Shown here piece by piece: positions 16,813-25,146 of a stretch of 64,000 nucleotides of DNA. The position numbers and the translations under genes are program-made. The notes beneath the pieces are model-generated. The model saw nothing but the letters and a program-made list of their open reading frames with translations. It was not told the DNA's origin and did no database searches. This stretch comes from Vibrio ruber DSM 16370 (GTDB taxonomy: Bacteria; Pseudomonadota; Gammaproteobacteria; Enterobacterales; Vibrionaceae): assembly GCF_900163965.1 (NCBI RefSeq), contig NZ_FULE01000017.1:40144-104143 (forward strand), given 5' to 3'. Positions within the stretch are counted from its first letter, which is position 1; each line of letters starts with the position of its first letter.

Positions 16813-17727
16813 ATGTCAGAACATCAAGTCACCCTCCTCGACGGCGGAATGAGCCGGGAACTGGAACGTCTCGGGGCGCCCTTTCGCCAACCCGAATGGT
16901 CTGCTCTTGCTTTGATTGAAACTCCGGAAATTGTCCAACAGGCACATGAAGTTTTTATTCGCAGTGGCTCAGAGGTGATTACCACCAATAGCTACGCCTT
17001 GGTGCCCTTTCATATCGGTGAGACCCGTTTTAAACATGAAGCACTGACGCTGGCACAAAAAGCGGGGCAGATGGCTCGTCAGGCTGTTGAAGCCACTCAG
17101 ACTCACGCTCAGGTTGCCGGCTCGCTACCGCCTTTATTCGGCTCTTATCGTCCGGATTTATATCAAGCAGATCGGGTGGATGAAATTGCTGCGCCGCTGA
17201 TTCAGGGGCTCAGCGCTTTTGTTGATTTCTGGCTAATCGAAACCCAAAGCCTGATCGCTGAAGCAACCGCAATCAAAGCATCAATTGACCGCTTTAGCGA
17301 CCGCTCAAAACCGGTTTGGGTTTCATTTACGCTGGAAGATTCAGAGCCGGTTGAGCAACCCGTCATCCGTTCCGGCGAAACCGTCGCACAAGCAGTGCGA
17401 GCCTTGGCCGAGCAAAACGTCGGGGCGATTCTGTTCAACTGCTGTCAACCGGAAACCATCGAAGATGCAATTGATGTGGCTCGTAACACCCTTGCTGAGC
17501 TCGGCAAAAGTGACATTCAGCTTGGCGCTTATGCCAATGCATTTGCGCCACAGAAAAAAGATGCGGCTGCCAATGAAGAGATTGACGAAATCAGAGCAGA
17601 TATGACCCCACCAGCGTATGTCGCGTGGGCACAAAAATGGTGTCGCCAAGGCGCTTCACTGATTGGGGGTTGTTGCGGTATCGGCGCGGCACATATTAGT
17701 GAACTTCATCAGCATTTGAAATCGTAA
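16813..17727 (+). CDS. mmuM: Homocysteine S-methyltransferase family protein (MmuM-like)
   Basis: A 304-residue enzyme from the ATG at 16813, chosen for the AGAGG upstream and because LLDGGMSREL is the conserved N-terminus; a 48-codon in-frame extension upstream has no family support. Zinc ligands are the Cys in NCCQPE and the Cys pair in GGCCGIG, and the TIM-barrel features TNSYA and GSLPP are present. Family members methylate homocysteine from S-methylmethionine or S-adenosylmethionine to give methionine, in the cytoplasm. Length is normal for MmuM. No permease gene lies next to it, so the methyl donor is uncertain. A palindrome follows downstream. Confidence 0.88.
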   Translation: MSEHQVTLLDGGMSRELERLGAPFRQPEWSALALIETPEIVQQAHEVFIRSGSEVITTNSYALVPFHIGETRFKHEALTLAQKAGQMARQAVEATQTHAQVAGSLPPLFGSYRPDLYQADRVDEIAAPLIQGLSAFVDFWLIETQSLIAEATAIKASIDRFSDRSKPVWVSFTLEDSEPVEQPVIRSGETVAQAVRALAEQNVGAILFNCCQPETIEDAIDVARNTLAELGKSDIQLGAYANAFAPQKKDAAANEEIDEIRADMTPPAYVAWAQKWCRQGASLIGGCCGIGAAHISELHQHLKS

Positions 17728-17810
17728 ACAAGCTCATAAACGAGTCATCACAGACCATCCCTTCCACAACCGACAACCCGAAACCGGGCTGAACAGATTG
17801 TCCTCACCAC

Positions 17811-17835
17811 GGATTCAGCACTAAGTGCTGAATCC
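17811..17835. terminator. Perfect 11-bp hairpin downstream of mmuM-like gene
   Basis: GGATTCAGCAC and GTGCTGAATCC flank TAA. There is no T run, so it may be a weak or factor-dependent terminator, or a protein-binding palindrome. The rest of 17728-18079 shows no gene. Confidence 0.5.
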
Positions 17836-18079
17836 ACATCCACAATTACGTGATATTCGTTCAAAAACTGTCGTCAAATAAGAATCATCATGCACGAAAA
17901 AGCATCGATATGATGCGATCGTGTCAATGTCTATTTATTTCGTACAAACGACGCTAATTGTTAATCCAAATCAATGTGCTACTACATGAGATCACGCAAT
18001 ATTGACACCTCAGTAAATAACTCACTCAAAAATGAAACTCTATAGACGTTGGCTCATTCATTTTTACTATAGGACGCCT

Positions 18080-20113
18080 ATGATTCGTTACTACCAAAAC
18101 AAGAGTATTAACACTCAATTACGAACGATTATGCTCTTTTGCTTAATCATCTCTTTCTCAACCATTGCATTACTCGTATATCGCAGCGCTGCGGGTATTC
18201 TTTTAAACGCCACACTCGGTGATCACCAATCCAAAGTTGAAGGGATCGCCCAATCGATATCACAACAGTTTTTCACTTACCTTGATACCACCAAAACACT
18301 GGAATCAACATTCCAGAACAGTTATCTGAAAGGATTAATCTGGCAGGATCAGGTCGTTGATTTCCGCGGATATCCGGTGACGGATGTCACCCTCAACGGT
18401 AAAAGCGTCATTGGCTCAACAGATGTTGTCGATCAATTCACGCGAGACACCGGTGCCATTGCCACCTTATTTCTGCCTACAGGTCAGGACTGGGTGCGCG
18501 TTTCGACCTCACTGAAAAATAAGCAAGGTGCAAGAGCCGTCGGGACTTTGCTGGGTCAATCACACCCAGGGTATGAAAAACTTAGCCGCGGTGAACCCTA
18601 CTATGCACAAGTGAATCTGTTCGGGACGCATTATCTCACTTACTATAATCCGCTCAAAAACCGTCAGCAGCAGGTTGTCGCGATCTCATTTATCGGTGTC
18701 CCTGTGGAAGAAGCGACCACTAAGCTCTTGCGTAATCTCAATCATGTTAAGTGGGGGGAGACCGGGAGTACCATGGTTGTGGATGCACGGGAAAACTCTC
18801 AGGGCAAATATTTGCTGAGCGGTGAAAGTACTCAAGCAGACTCAATTCTTGAAGAAAGAGATAGCAACGGGAACATTATTTTTAACGATATTTTCAAGCA
18901 CGACAATGGCTTGATTCGTTACCAGCATTCAGGCCGTGATGGGATGCAAGAACGCTATCTTGTCTATACCGATATCCCCGGCTGGGAATGGAAACTACTC
19001 GGTGGTACTTCGATTGATGAGATCACCGCAGGCAGTCAGGAACTGTTACAACTGATTGTCCTGATTTCATCGCTGGTCGGCGGTGCGACATTTGTCATCA
19101 TTGCCCTCTTCCTCAGCCATACCATCAAACCGCTGATCAATTTAAGCCACATTATGGAGCGGTTAGGTCAAGGGGAAATCAGCCTGAGTATCAAGACAGG
19201 CGCGAAAGAAACCAAGAATGAGATTATCCGGCTGTACAATAGTGCGGCAGCCACAATGACTCAGCTAAGCCAGTTGGTCGGCAATATCCGTTCCACCAGT
19301 GATCAGGTTCAGGAGCAATCCGCAGACGTACTGAGTGACGCCAATATCGGACTCACCCAGTCTGAGCGTCAACATGAACAAGTTGAACAGGTCGTCACCG
19401 CCATTGAAGAAATGGCAACTTCAGCCAAAGATGTGGCCATGCAGGTCGAAGCGATTGCCGAGAATGTCCGGCAAGCCAATGACAATACGCAATCGGGTCT
19501 GAATTTGGTTGAAGATGTTTGTATCGATGTGGCGCAATTGAATGACCAGTTGGCACAATCCTCTCAGGCCATCGATCAACTCAGAACCGACAGTGAAAGC
19601 ATTCAGACGGTAACGGAAATGATCGATGCAATTGCTGAACAGACCAACCTACTGGCGCTCAACGCGGCAATTGAAGCAGCACGAGCCGGTGATCAGGGAC
19701 GTGGTTTTGCAGTCGTAGCGGATGAAGTCAGAACCTTGGCTCAGAGAACACAAACGTCAGTTCAGAGTGTGGTCACCATTATCGACAAGCTCAAGCATTC
19801 AACCAAAAATGCGGTGCAGATGATGCAACATAGTCAAAATCATGCGGATAACATGCTGACGAAATCTCAAGATGCCGGGACATCACTCGAAACTATCGCG
19901 GAGCAGATTCATTCAATTGCATCTCAAGCCCAAACGATCGCAACCACTGCAGAGCAGCAGGCGCAAGTCTCCGCAGATGTCGCCCAAAGTGCTTCAGAAA
20001 TTAGTCAGTTGAACCAGCAAGGCCAAAAAACCAATGCGAAAACAGCCGAAAGCGCCTCAGCACTGCAATCTCTGGCTGAACACTTGAAACATCAGGTCGA
20101 TTTTTTCCGTTAA
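18080..20113 (+). CDS. Methyl-accepting chemotaxis protein with Cache sensor
   Basis: A 677-residue chemoreceptor from the ATG at 18080, preferred over the in-frame ATG at 18032 because TAGGA lies upstream at normal spacing. TM1 is near residues 15-38 ([18 protein letters not shown]). The large periplasmic region (about 40-310) looks like a Cache_3/Cache_2-type fold ([27 protein letters not shown]). TM2 is near 320-345 ([20 protein letters not shown]), then HAMP and a long coiled-coil signalling domain with tip [20 protein letters not shown]. Ligand not predictable. Monocistronic, with a terminator shared with the TetR gene. Confidence 0.9.
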   Translation: MIRYYQNKSINTQLRTIMLFCLIISFSTIALLVYRSAAGILLNATLGDHQSKVEGIAQSISQQFFTYLDTTKTLESTFQNSYLKGLIWQDQVVDFRGYPVTDVTLNGKSVIGSTDVVDQFTRDTGAIATLFLPTGQDWVRVSTSLKNKQGARAVGTLLGQSHPGYEKLSRGEPYYAQVNLFGTHYLTYYNPLKNRQQQVVAISFIGVPVEEATTKLLRNLNHVKWGETGSTMVVDARENSQGKYLLSGESTQADSILEERDSNGNIIFNDIFKHDNGLIRYQHSGRDGMQERYLVYTDIPGWEWKLLGGTSIDEITAGSQELLQLIVLISSLVGGATFVIIALFLSHTIKPLINLSHIMERLGQGEISLSIKTGAKETKNEIIRLYNSAAATMTQLSQLVGNIRSTSDQVQEQSADVLSDANIGLTQSERQHEQVEQVVTAIEEMATSAKDVAMQVEAIAENVRQANDNTQSGLNLVEDVCIDVAQLNDQLAQSSQAIDQLRTDSESIQTVTEMIDAIAEQTNLLALNAAIEAARAGDQGRGFAVVADEVRTLAQRTQTSVQSVVTIIDKLKHSTKNAVQMMQHSQNHADNMLTKSQDAGTSLETIAEQIHSIASQAQTIATTAEQQAQVSADVAQSASEISQLNQQGQKTNAKTAESASALQSLAEHLKHQVDFFR

Positions 20114-20204
20114 CTCGTTTTTCACTCTGAGAGGAAATCAATATCGTTCATGAGTCGTTGCATCGACGACCACCGCCCAAGGCAGTTTAGTGATGACAAC
20201 AAAA

Positions 20205-20234
20205 GAAAAGGGCTGCCAAGCAGCCCTTTTCTTC
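20205..20234. terminator. Bidirectional terminator between chemoreceptor and TetR gene
   Basis: Arms AGAAAAGGGCTG and CAGCCCTTTTCT with loop CCAAG, giving T-rich ends on both strands. Confidence 0.85.
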
Positions 20235-20255
20235 ATCCGCCTGATATTGACCCGG

Positions 20256-20744
20256 CTAAACAGGCTCCGGTTCAAAGATTTCATGATTACTCATCGCCAC
20301 GAGAGATTTACCCAATAACCATTCCAGCTCTTTCTCTGCATCGGTACCTAATTTCTCTTCGATCAGATGATACATACGTTCCAGCCCCTGACGAGAGACA
20401 TCAACCGAGCGCTCTGCAGAAATAATATGGTGGAAAAGGAATCTTAAAATCGCGACAAACTGACTGTGTTCCAATGCTTGAATCCAGCTCCGGCGAAACG
20501 CAACAACACCATTTTCTAACTCAAGGTAAGAGGTGAAAAGCAGGAAAATCCGGCTATTCAATGCGGTGGCAAAGTCAGTCTTTTTCGGAAAGTGATGGCT
20601 GATCCCCGTTCGGGAAATTCCTGTCTGCTGACTGAGTGTCGTATATGACATGCGGTCATAGCCAAGATTCAGCACCTGATAGACGACCGCATCTAAAATT
20701 GTCTGAATCGTGACTTCTGTTTCTTCTCTGCTACGCTTAGGCAT
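20256..20744 (-). CDS. TetR/AcrR family transcriptional regulator
   Basis: A 162-residue regulator, short for the family. The N-terminal helix-turn-helix is clear: TIQTILDAVVYQVLNLGYDR, then SYTTLSQQTGISRTGISHHF and the PKKTDF that closes TetR domains. The C-terminal ligand-binding part (about 65-160) is helical and compact, ending MSNHEIFEPEPV. Target and inducer are not deducible: its neighbours are a chemoreceptor and a 500-bp gene-free stretch. It may autoregulate through that upstream region. Confidence 0.85.
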   Translation of the reverse strand: MPKRSREETEVTIQTILDAVVYQVLNLGYDRMSYTTLSQQTGISRTGISHHFPKKTDFATALNSRIFLLFTSYLELENGVVAFRRSWIQALEHSQFVAILRFLFHHIISAERSVDVSRQGLERMYHLIEEKLGTDAEKELEWLLGKSLVAMSNHEIFEPEPV

Positions 20745-21240
20745 AATGTAACTCTCTTAAAATTAGGCGAGCCTCACCTTTTCGTAAACACGTTATGCCA
20801 AGGTAAGAGGCACTTCACCATGATGATCCATTCAAAAATATGGGAAGCCAAATTGCCTCTCTCCGTTATTTCGGCAATATCGGGGGTCCCAACGTTCAAT
20901 CAAAAATGAATAAACACCATTCATGCATTTCTCAAGTTACATTCTCGCCACTTCTGCACAGCCACAATATGACTCTCAGTTTATGCGCTGGTATCGTCAC
21001 CTGACTCTCTCCGATCAGGTCACCGAATTGGAATAGAATGGTGCTCACTCAAGCGCTTGGAATATGACAGCGTCTGAATATAAAGCTCATCATCTCAGAT
21101 TCATTGATAGGAACAATCATATCACCCGAATTCTGTTACCCCCTTGGCATGAATCCTGATGATTATGAGAGTTGAATCACATATAAATATTTCTGATGCG
21201 TCATACATCACCATTGTCACACAAAATCAACGTGTTACTA
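20745..21240. other. Gene-free stretch upstream of the TetR gene
   Basis: About 500 bases with no ORF above a few dozen codons, no hairpin with T run and no recognised RNA. A 17-codon ATG frame at about 20981 (MRWYRHLTLSDQVTELE) might be a gene remnant. The TetR promoter should lie near 20750-20800. Confidence 0.35.
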
Positions 21241-21503
21241 GGGGCTGTTGACCTTTCGTAATGGTTTTTGCAGCAATTTGTCGTGCATTTAGTCAAGGCA
21301 GGTCATGTGAAGTGTAGCGATCTACATGAATCATGACCTAACGCTGGATAAATGAGCGACAAATGCTGCCCAGAGGGTTCATCTGAACGTGTCTTGCTCT
21401 TTGTTGCGGGTCATTTGCTTAGGATACTAAGCGGCATGCCCCGCGCCGCGATCAATACCCGTTCAGATTGAACAAAATTCAACCACGAAAGGTCAACAAC
21501 CCC
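21241..21503. mobile_element. 263-bp MITE with terminal inverted repeats and two long stem-loops
   Basis: Left end GGGGCTGTTGACCTTTCGT and right end, read on the minus strand, GGGGTTGTTGACCTTTCGT match at 18 of 19 bases. TA flanks both sides (21239-21240 and 21504-21505), a possible TA target duplication. No ORF is present. The interior folds into two long imperfect hairpins: one from GCAGCAATTTGTCG to CGACAAATGCTGC, with inner arms AGGTCATG/CATGACCT, the other from GTTCATCTGAACG to CGTTCAGATTGAAC. No parent transposase is in the window. Confidence 0.8.
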
Positions 21504-21763
21504 TAAACAACCCGCATTTCATCGAACTATCAATTCCCCCGCTGGGACAAAATACGAGTCAGGAGCAAAAACTGGTGGTGATACCAACATCACTGCAATA
21601 CAATTTAAAATCCGACGCTTCAAGAAGCGTGTCATGCACAGGACGCTTATCCATTGTGATAAATCAACTTGTTGGCAGTGATTCAGGTATATACTCGGGC
21701 AATGGTGTGCCTGCCACACAATCGGACACTCGGGTACCAGTTCCTGAATAATGGGGTAACTTT

Positions 21764-22069
21764 ATGAATACAAATGACAATATAGAAAACGAAATCTGCG
21801 AAGCCTGTGGAACATTCGGTGAAATTGGCTACATCATCAAAGAAGGTGACGATGTTGCTGAAGTCACTGTACTCGCCAATGGCGCGGCAGCACTTCAGGC
21901 TGAACTTGACCAATATATTGCGCTGGCAAAACAGGTCTGTGCTGATGTGAAATATGAAACTACACCGATTACGGAAGATGCCCAAGAGCTCCATGCCCGT
22001 TTTCAGTTTGAAGTCAGTGCCGAAAAACTGATTTTCGAACTCAAATCCCGCTCACTTGCCCGCGGATAA
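21764..22069 (+). CDS. yfcZ: YfcZ/YiiS family protein (DUF406)
   Basis: A 101-residue acidic cytosolic protein of the YfcZ/YiiS family, usual length for the family. Conserved N-terminal block ICEACGTFGEIGYIIKEGD with the CxxCG-like pair, then helices ELDQYIALAKQVCADVKYE and a C-terminal LIFELKSRSLARG. No biochemical role is established; the family is widespread in enteric bacteria and vibrios. Monocistronic, with its own terminator. The start has GGGGTAAC upstream. Confidence 0.88.
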   Translation: MNTNDNIENEICEACGTFGEIGYIIKEGDDVAEVTVLANGAAALQAELDQYIALAKQVCADVKYETTPITEDAQELHARFQFEVSAEKLIFELKSRSLARG

Positions 22070-22133
22070 CTGATCCATATCGTCTGACAACGAAGAATCT
22101 CCGTCACTGAACATTATCGAGTTTTGTGAGTAA

Positions 22134-22177
22134 TGACCACAGATACAGATACCTTGTGTCTGTGGTCAATTTTTTGA
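22134..22177 (+). terminator. Terminator after yfcZ
   Basis: Arms TGACCACAGA and TCTGTGGTCA with a loop of about 15 bases, directly followed by ATTTTTTG. Strong intrinsic terminator. Confidence 0.85.
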
Positions 22178-22352
22178 TATATCCTCCCCGAAGAGGTCTC
22201 TCAGCCAGTCACTTCCACTGTGATTTTGTACGCATCTTCCAGCATTGCAAGCCCCCCATCAATCGGCCATACTGCATCTATAGATCCTTTTCATATTCCG
22301 CATTTTTATGTTCAGTATTTTTATATCCAACTTTTCTATCCCTAGATACAGA

Positions 22353-22961
22353 ATGCGTACGCTTCTGACTTTATTGATTGGATTACTGAGTCTCGGTTTG
22401 CACCAAATCGCTACGGCTCAAGGGCTGAATCATCACCAGATCCTCAATTATCTGGATAACTACGGTAATTTAGATCTCAGCGGCAAACCAATTACTGAAT
22501 TACCGTCCGGTATGGTGATTAAACGGGATCTGAATATTTCCCGAACCCCGATTCGTGCGCTGCCAAGAGGTATTGATATTCAAGGGGGGCTGATTGCAAC
22601 CAACTGCCAGTTAGAAACCGTGTATCCCGGCACCAAAATTAAAGGCTATGCCAGTTTCCTCGGCTCCAAAATCAAACGTTGGCCACGTGGCGTGCAGGCC
22701 GGTGGTTATCTCAATTTTACCGATACACCTCTAGAAAAACTACCAGCCAGGCTCAGAGTCAAAGGAGATTTGAGTGTGATCCGCACACCGTTAACCGAGC
22801 TACCTGACGGCCTGATTGTCGAGGGGAATTTATATATTGGCGGCTCGGGCATTCATGCATTCCCGGAAACAATGACCGTGAAAGGCAATATCTATCTGGG
22901 GGGAAACGCTATTCAGAAATGGCCGAAGAATCTGACCCTCGGTGGTGCCGTAGCAAGATAA
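22353..22961 (+). CDS. Secreted leucine-rich-repeat-like protein
   Basis: A 202-residue protein from the ATG at 22353, which starts a proper signal peptide (MRTLLTLLIGLLSLGLHQIATAQ); a 15-codon in-frame extension upstream would spoil it. The mature protein is built of about seven repeats of ~22 residues with the pattern LPxGLxVxGxLxIxxTPL, for example LPSGMVIKRDLNISRTPI and LPDGLIVEGNLYIGGSGI. This is a solenoid of LRR or LRR-like beta type, probably for protein binding in the periplasm or outside. No partner can be named. The last codons overlap a perfect 25-base palindrome. Confidence 0.75.
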   Translation: MRTLLTLLIGLLSLGLHQIATAQGLNHHQILNYLDNYGNLDLSGKPITELPSGMVIKRDLNISRTPIRALPRGIDIQGGLIATNCQLETVYPGTKIKGYASFLGSKIKRWPRGVQAGGYLNFTDTPLEKLPARLRVKGDLSVIRTPLTELPDGLIVEGNLYIGGSGIHAFPETMTVKGNIYLGGNAIQKWPKNLTLGGAVAR

Positions 22962-22972
22962 TCTTGCTACGG
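22948..22972. terminator. 25-base palindrome overlapping the end of the LRR-like gene
   Basis: CCGTAGCAAGAT and ATCTTGCTACGG flank a single A and include the stop codon. No T run follows, so it may limit 3' decay or act as a weak terminator. Confidence 0.5.
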
Positions 22973-23041
22973 TCAATCACCAGTCTATTGTGGCTCATTC
23001 ACGTGGTCTGAAGCACTTTGAGTGGCGGTTAAGTCTGGCTG

Positions 23042-24157
23042 TCACTCAGCTTGTGACTTGTTTTTCACCGGGTTGGCATAACTGGCAAGCAGATACTCAT
23101 GCGCACCTTCCGGCAAACATGCGAGTTTTTGGCTGAGTATCTCCCGGGTCACTTGAGTCACTTCATCACTTTCGCATCCCGCGGCCAAGAGATTAATGGG
23201 AAATAACTGATAGTGCTGATGAATCTGCCGATCAATCTCACTGGCCAAAGCATCCGGTGTCGCGAAATCTTGGTCGATCACTTCGCCAAATGCGACATGA
23301 ATACGGCCTTTTTCACCGATAATTCCCTGAATGATGCTCTCAATATCTTCAAATTCCCGTTTTTCATAAGCCCCTAGCGTCGCTTTTTCATACAACTCTT
23401 TGGCTTTGGCCAGATCACAAGGATCATTTTCGTAAGCAATCGCAACCGGCACAATTTTCAGCGACTTGATATAAGTTGCAAAATCGATTTTTTTACTGCG
23501 CCCTTCCACATGGAACATCTTCAGAATAGCCGGATCGGTAAAATCATTGCCGTCTTTTGCCCGGCCTTCACGTTGGGCAATCCATATGGAATGACCTGTT
23601 TCCAACGAATTTTTGATATAACCGGACAATGTTGCCAGCGCTTTCATCATTTCGCGTGGCCCTTTGGCAGAACGTTTCACAATAAAACTTTTATTCAGTT
23701 TCATCAGTTCGGTGGCACACGGTTTACGTAATAGGTTGTCACCAATCGCGATTCTCACCGTCTGATGCCCGGAAACATGTAAACCATAGTTAACCAGTGC
23801 CGGATCCATCGCAATGTCACGGTGATTCGACACAAACAGATACGCCTGATTTTTATCCAGTTTGTCCAGCCCGGAATAGGTCACGCCACCCGTTGTGGTT
23901 GCTAATGTTTGATCAAGATATTTTTTTACTTCAAGCTGAATCGCCTCAACGGAAGTCAGTTTCCGCCATTTGAGCTTGAGATACATTTTTACCCAAGGGC
24001 TCATCAGGGTTTGCATCCAACCGGCACGGTGCTTGAATCGATGCTTAACAATTGCATGAATAAATTCATCGTCTTGAATGAGACGATTGATAGCTGCAGG
24101 AATTTCGTCATCTTCATAAGGACGAATCTCTGCATAAGGATCGGTGATTGATGTCAT
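23042..24157 (-). CDS. PlsC/PlsB-like glycerophospholipid acyltransferase family protein
   Basis: A 371-residue acyltransferase of the lysophosphatidate-acyltransferase superfamily. The acceptor motif is SNHRDIAMDPALV and the second motif IWIAQREGRAKDG matches the EGxR block that binds the phosphate; a later KIVPVAIAYEND supplies the conserved Pro. The first motif reads His then five residues then Asp, rather than the usual H-x4-D, as in a Vibrio-type subfamily. No clear membrane helix, so it is likely peripheral at the inner membrane. It would move acyl groups onto a lysophospholipid or related acceptor; exact substrate unknown. Divergent from the AraC-like gene. Confidence 0.82.
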   Translation of the reverse strand: MTSITDPYAEIRPYEDDEIPAAINRLIQDDEFIHAIVKHRFKHRAGWMQTLMSPWVKMYLKLKWRKLTSVEAIQLEVKKYLDQTLATTTGGVTYSGLDKLDKNQAYLFVSNHRDIAMDPALVNYGLHVSGHQTVRIAIGDNLLRKPCATELMKLNKSFIVKRSAKGPREMMKALATLSGYIKNSLETGHSIWIAQREGRAKDGNDFTDPAILKMFHVEGRSKKIDFATYIKSLKIVPVAIAYENDPCDLAKAKELYEKATLGAYEKREFEDIESIIQGIIGEKGRIHVAFGEVIDQDFATPDALASEIDRQIHQHYQLFPINLLAAGCESDEVTQVTREILSQKLACLPEGAHEYLLASYANPVKNKSQAE

Positions 24158-24457
24158 TATAATACTATTTGATTCGAAAAAAACTGGCTCATTCTACGCA
24201 CACTTCCTCTTGTTCGCAGCTATTGTTAGAAAACAAACACACTGGTCTGACCAGAAAGAGAGTTCTTCTTGAATGTGATAATGAAACCGATCACATCCTT
24301 TTGCTCATAACTATTTTTCATTCTATCACCTTCGACACAACCTTTTGTCATCACCGGCGCACCCAAGAAAAAGCAACGCGTTGAGTATAGCCTAGTTTAT
24401 TTGGTTTTTACGGACGGACAAGTTAACCTATGCGCGTTTGAAAAAGAGAGACTCGCC

Positions 24458-25087
24458 ATGCACTACGCCATTCAAGTTGATTCCACTACAACCGACTATC
24501 TACAGATCACCGCCCGGAAAAAATCTCTGAAACACGTTTTGCTGCTCATCGAGCAAGGTACAGTGCTCTTAAAACTCGGTAAGTATGAATATGCGGCAAC
24601 GACGCAACAAGCCCTGTGGATTCCCTGTCAGTGTCTCCATGCGCTGACTATTTTTCCGCGGACCCGCCTGACACGCATCGAATTTTCGGCCCGCCTGCGC
24701 CACAATTTCCCGCTACAGGCAGGGTTTGTCACCCTGAGTCCGTTATGTCGTGCGGTATTGGCACGTCTCACTGATACCACACCGCAAATGGCAGTCCACC
24801 GTCATCTGCTCGGTGTGCTCACCGATGAAGTGTTACAATTTGCTCCTGAGCTGCGTGAAAACAAATTCAGCCATTTACTCAAGCAATGGCAAACACAATA
24901 TCCTCACCCCGTTGAAGGTATATCTCCGGAAGTTCATCTCATCTTGTTATTACGCGAAGCACAGAAAAAGATGCAGTCTGGTATGGCAGCGGCACAGGTC
25001 GCGAATCAACTGTTTGACGGACAACTGGCACAGCTATATCAGTTACGCGAGAATTTGCTGGGATTAAACAGCGACATCAGATCATAG
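24458..25087 (+). CDS. AraC-type cupin regulator with divergent C-terminus
   Basis: A 209-residue protein from the ATG at 24458 (MHYAIQVDS), with GAGAG upstream; an in-frame start 19 codons earlier is less likely. Residues 20-95 match the AraC-type sugar-binding cupin: HVLLLIEQGTVLLKLGKYEY, then QALWIPCQCLHALTIFP. The C-terminal part is helical (HLILLLREAQKKMQSG, then AAQVANQLFDGQLAQLYQL) but lacks a full pair of AraC helix-turn-helix motifs, so DNA binding is uncertain. It may be a degenerate regulator or a ligand-binding partner. Neighbours give no pathway. Confidence 0.65.
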   Translation: MHYAIQVDSTTTDYLQITARKKSLKHVLLLIEQGTVLLKLGKYEYAATTQQALWIPCQCLHALTIFPRTRLTRIEFSARLRHNFPLQAGFVTLSPLCRAVLARLTDTTPQMAVHRHLLGVLTDEVLQFAPELRENKFSHLLKQWQTQYPHPVEGISPEVHLILLLREAQKKMQSGMAAAQVANQLFDGQLAQLYQLRENLLGLNSDIRS

Positions 25088-25097
25088 CGTCATGCAA

Positions 25098-25133
25098 CGA
25101 ATCAGGCGCATCGTTCACGGATACGCCTGTTCG
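25098..25133. terminator. Hairpin between convergent genes
   Basis: CGAATCAGGCG and CGCCTGTTCG pair with one mismatch around a 15-base loop. No clear T run; possible bidirectional terminator. Confidence 0.45.
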
Positions 25134-25146
25134 ATAGAATGATATC

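Noticed and set aside
21241..21503. attC or cassette interpretation of the 263-bp inverted-repeat element
   Set aside because: Ends are long near-perfect transposon-type inverted repeats flanked by TA, without R or L boxes.
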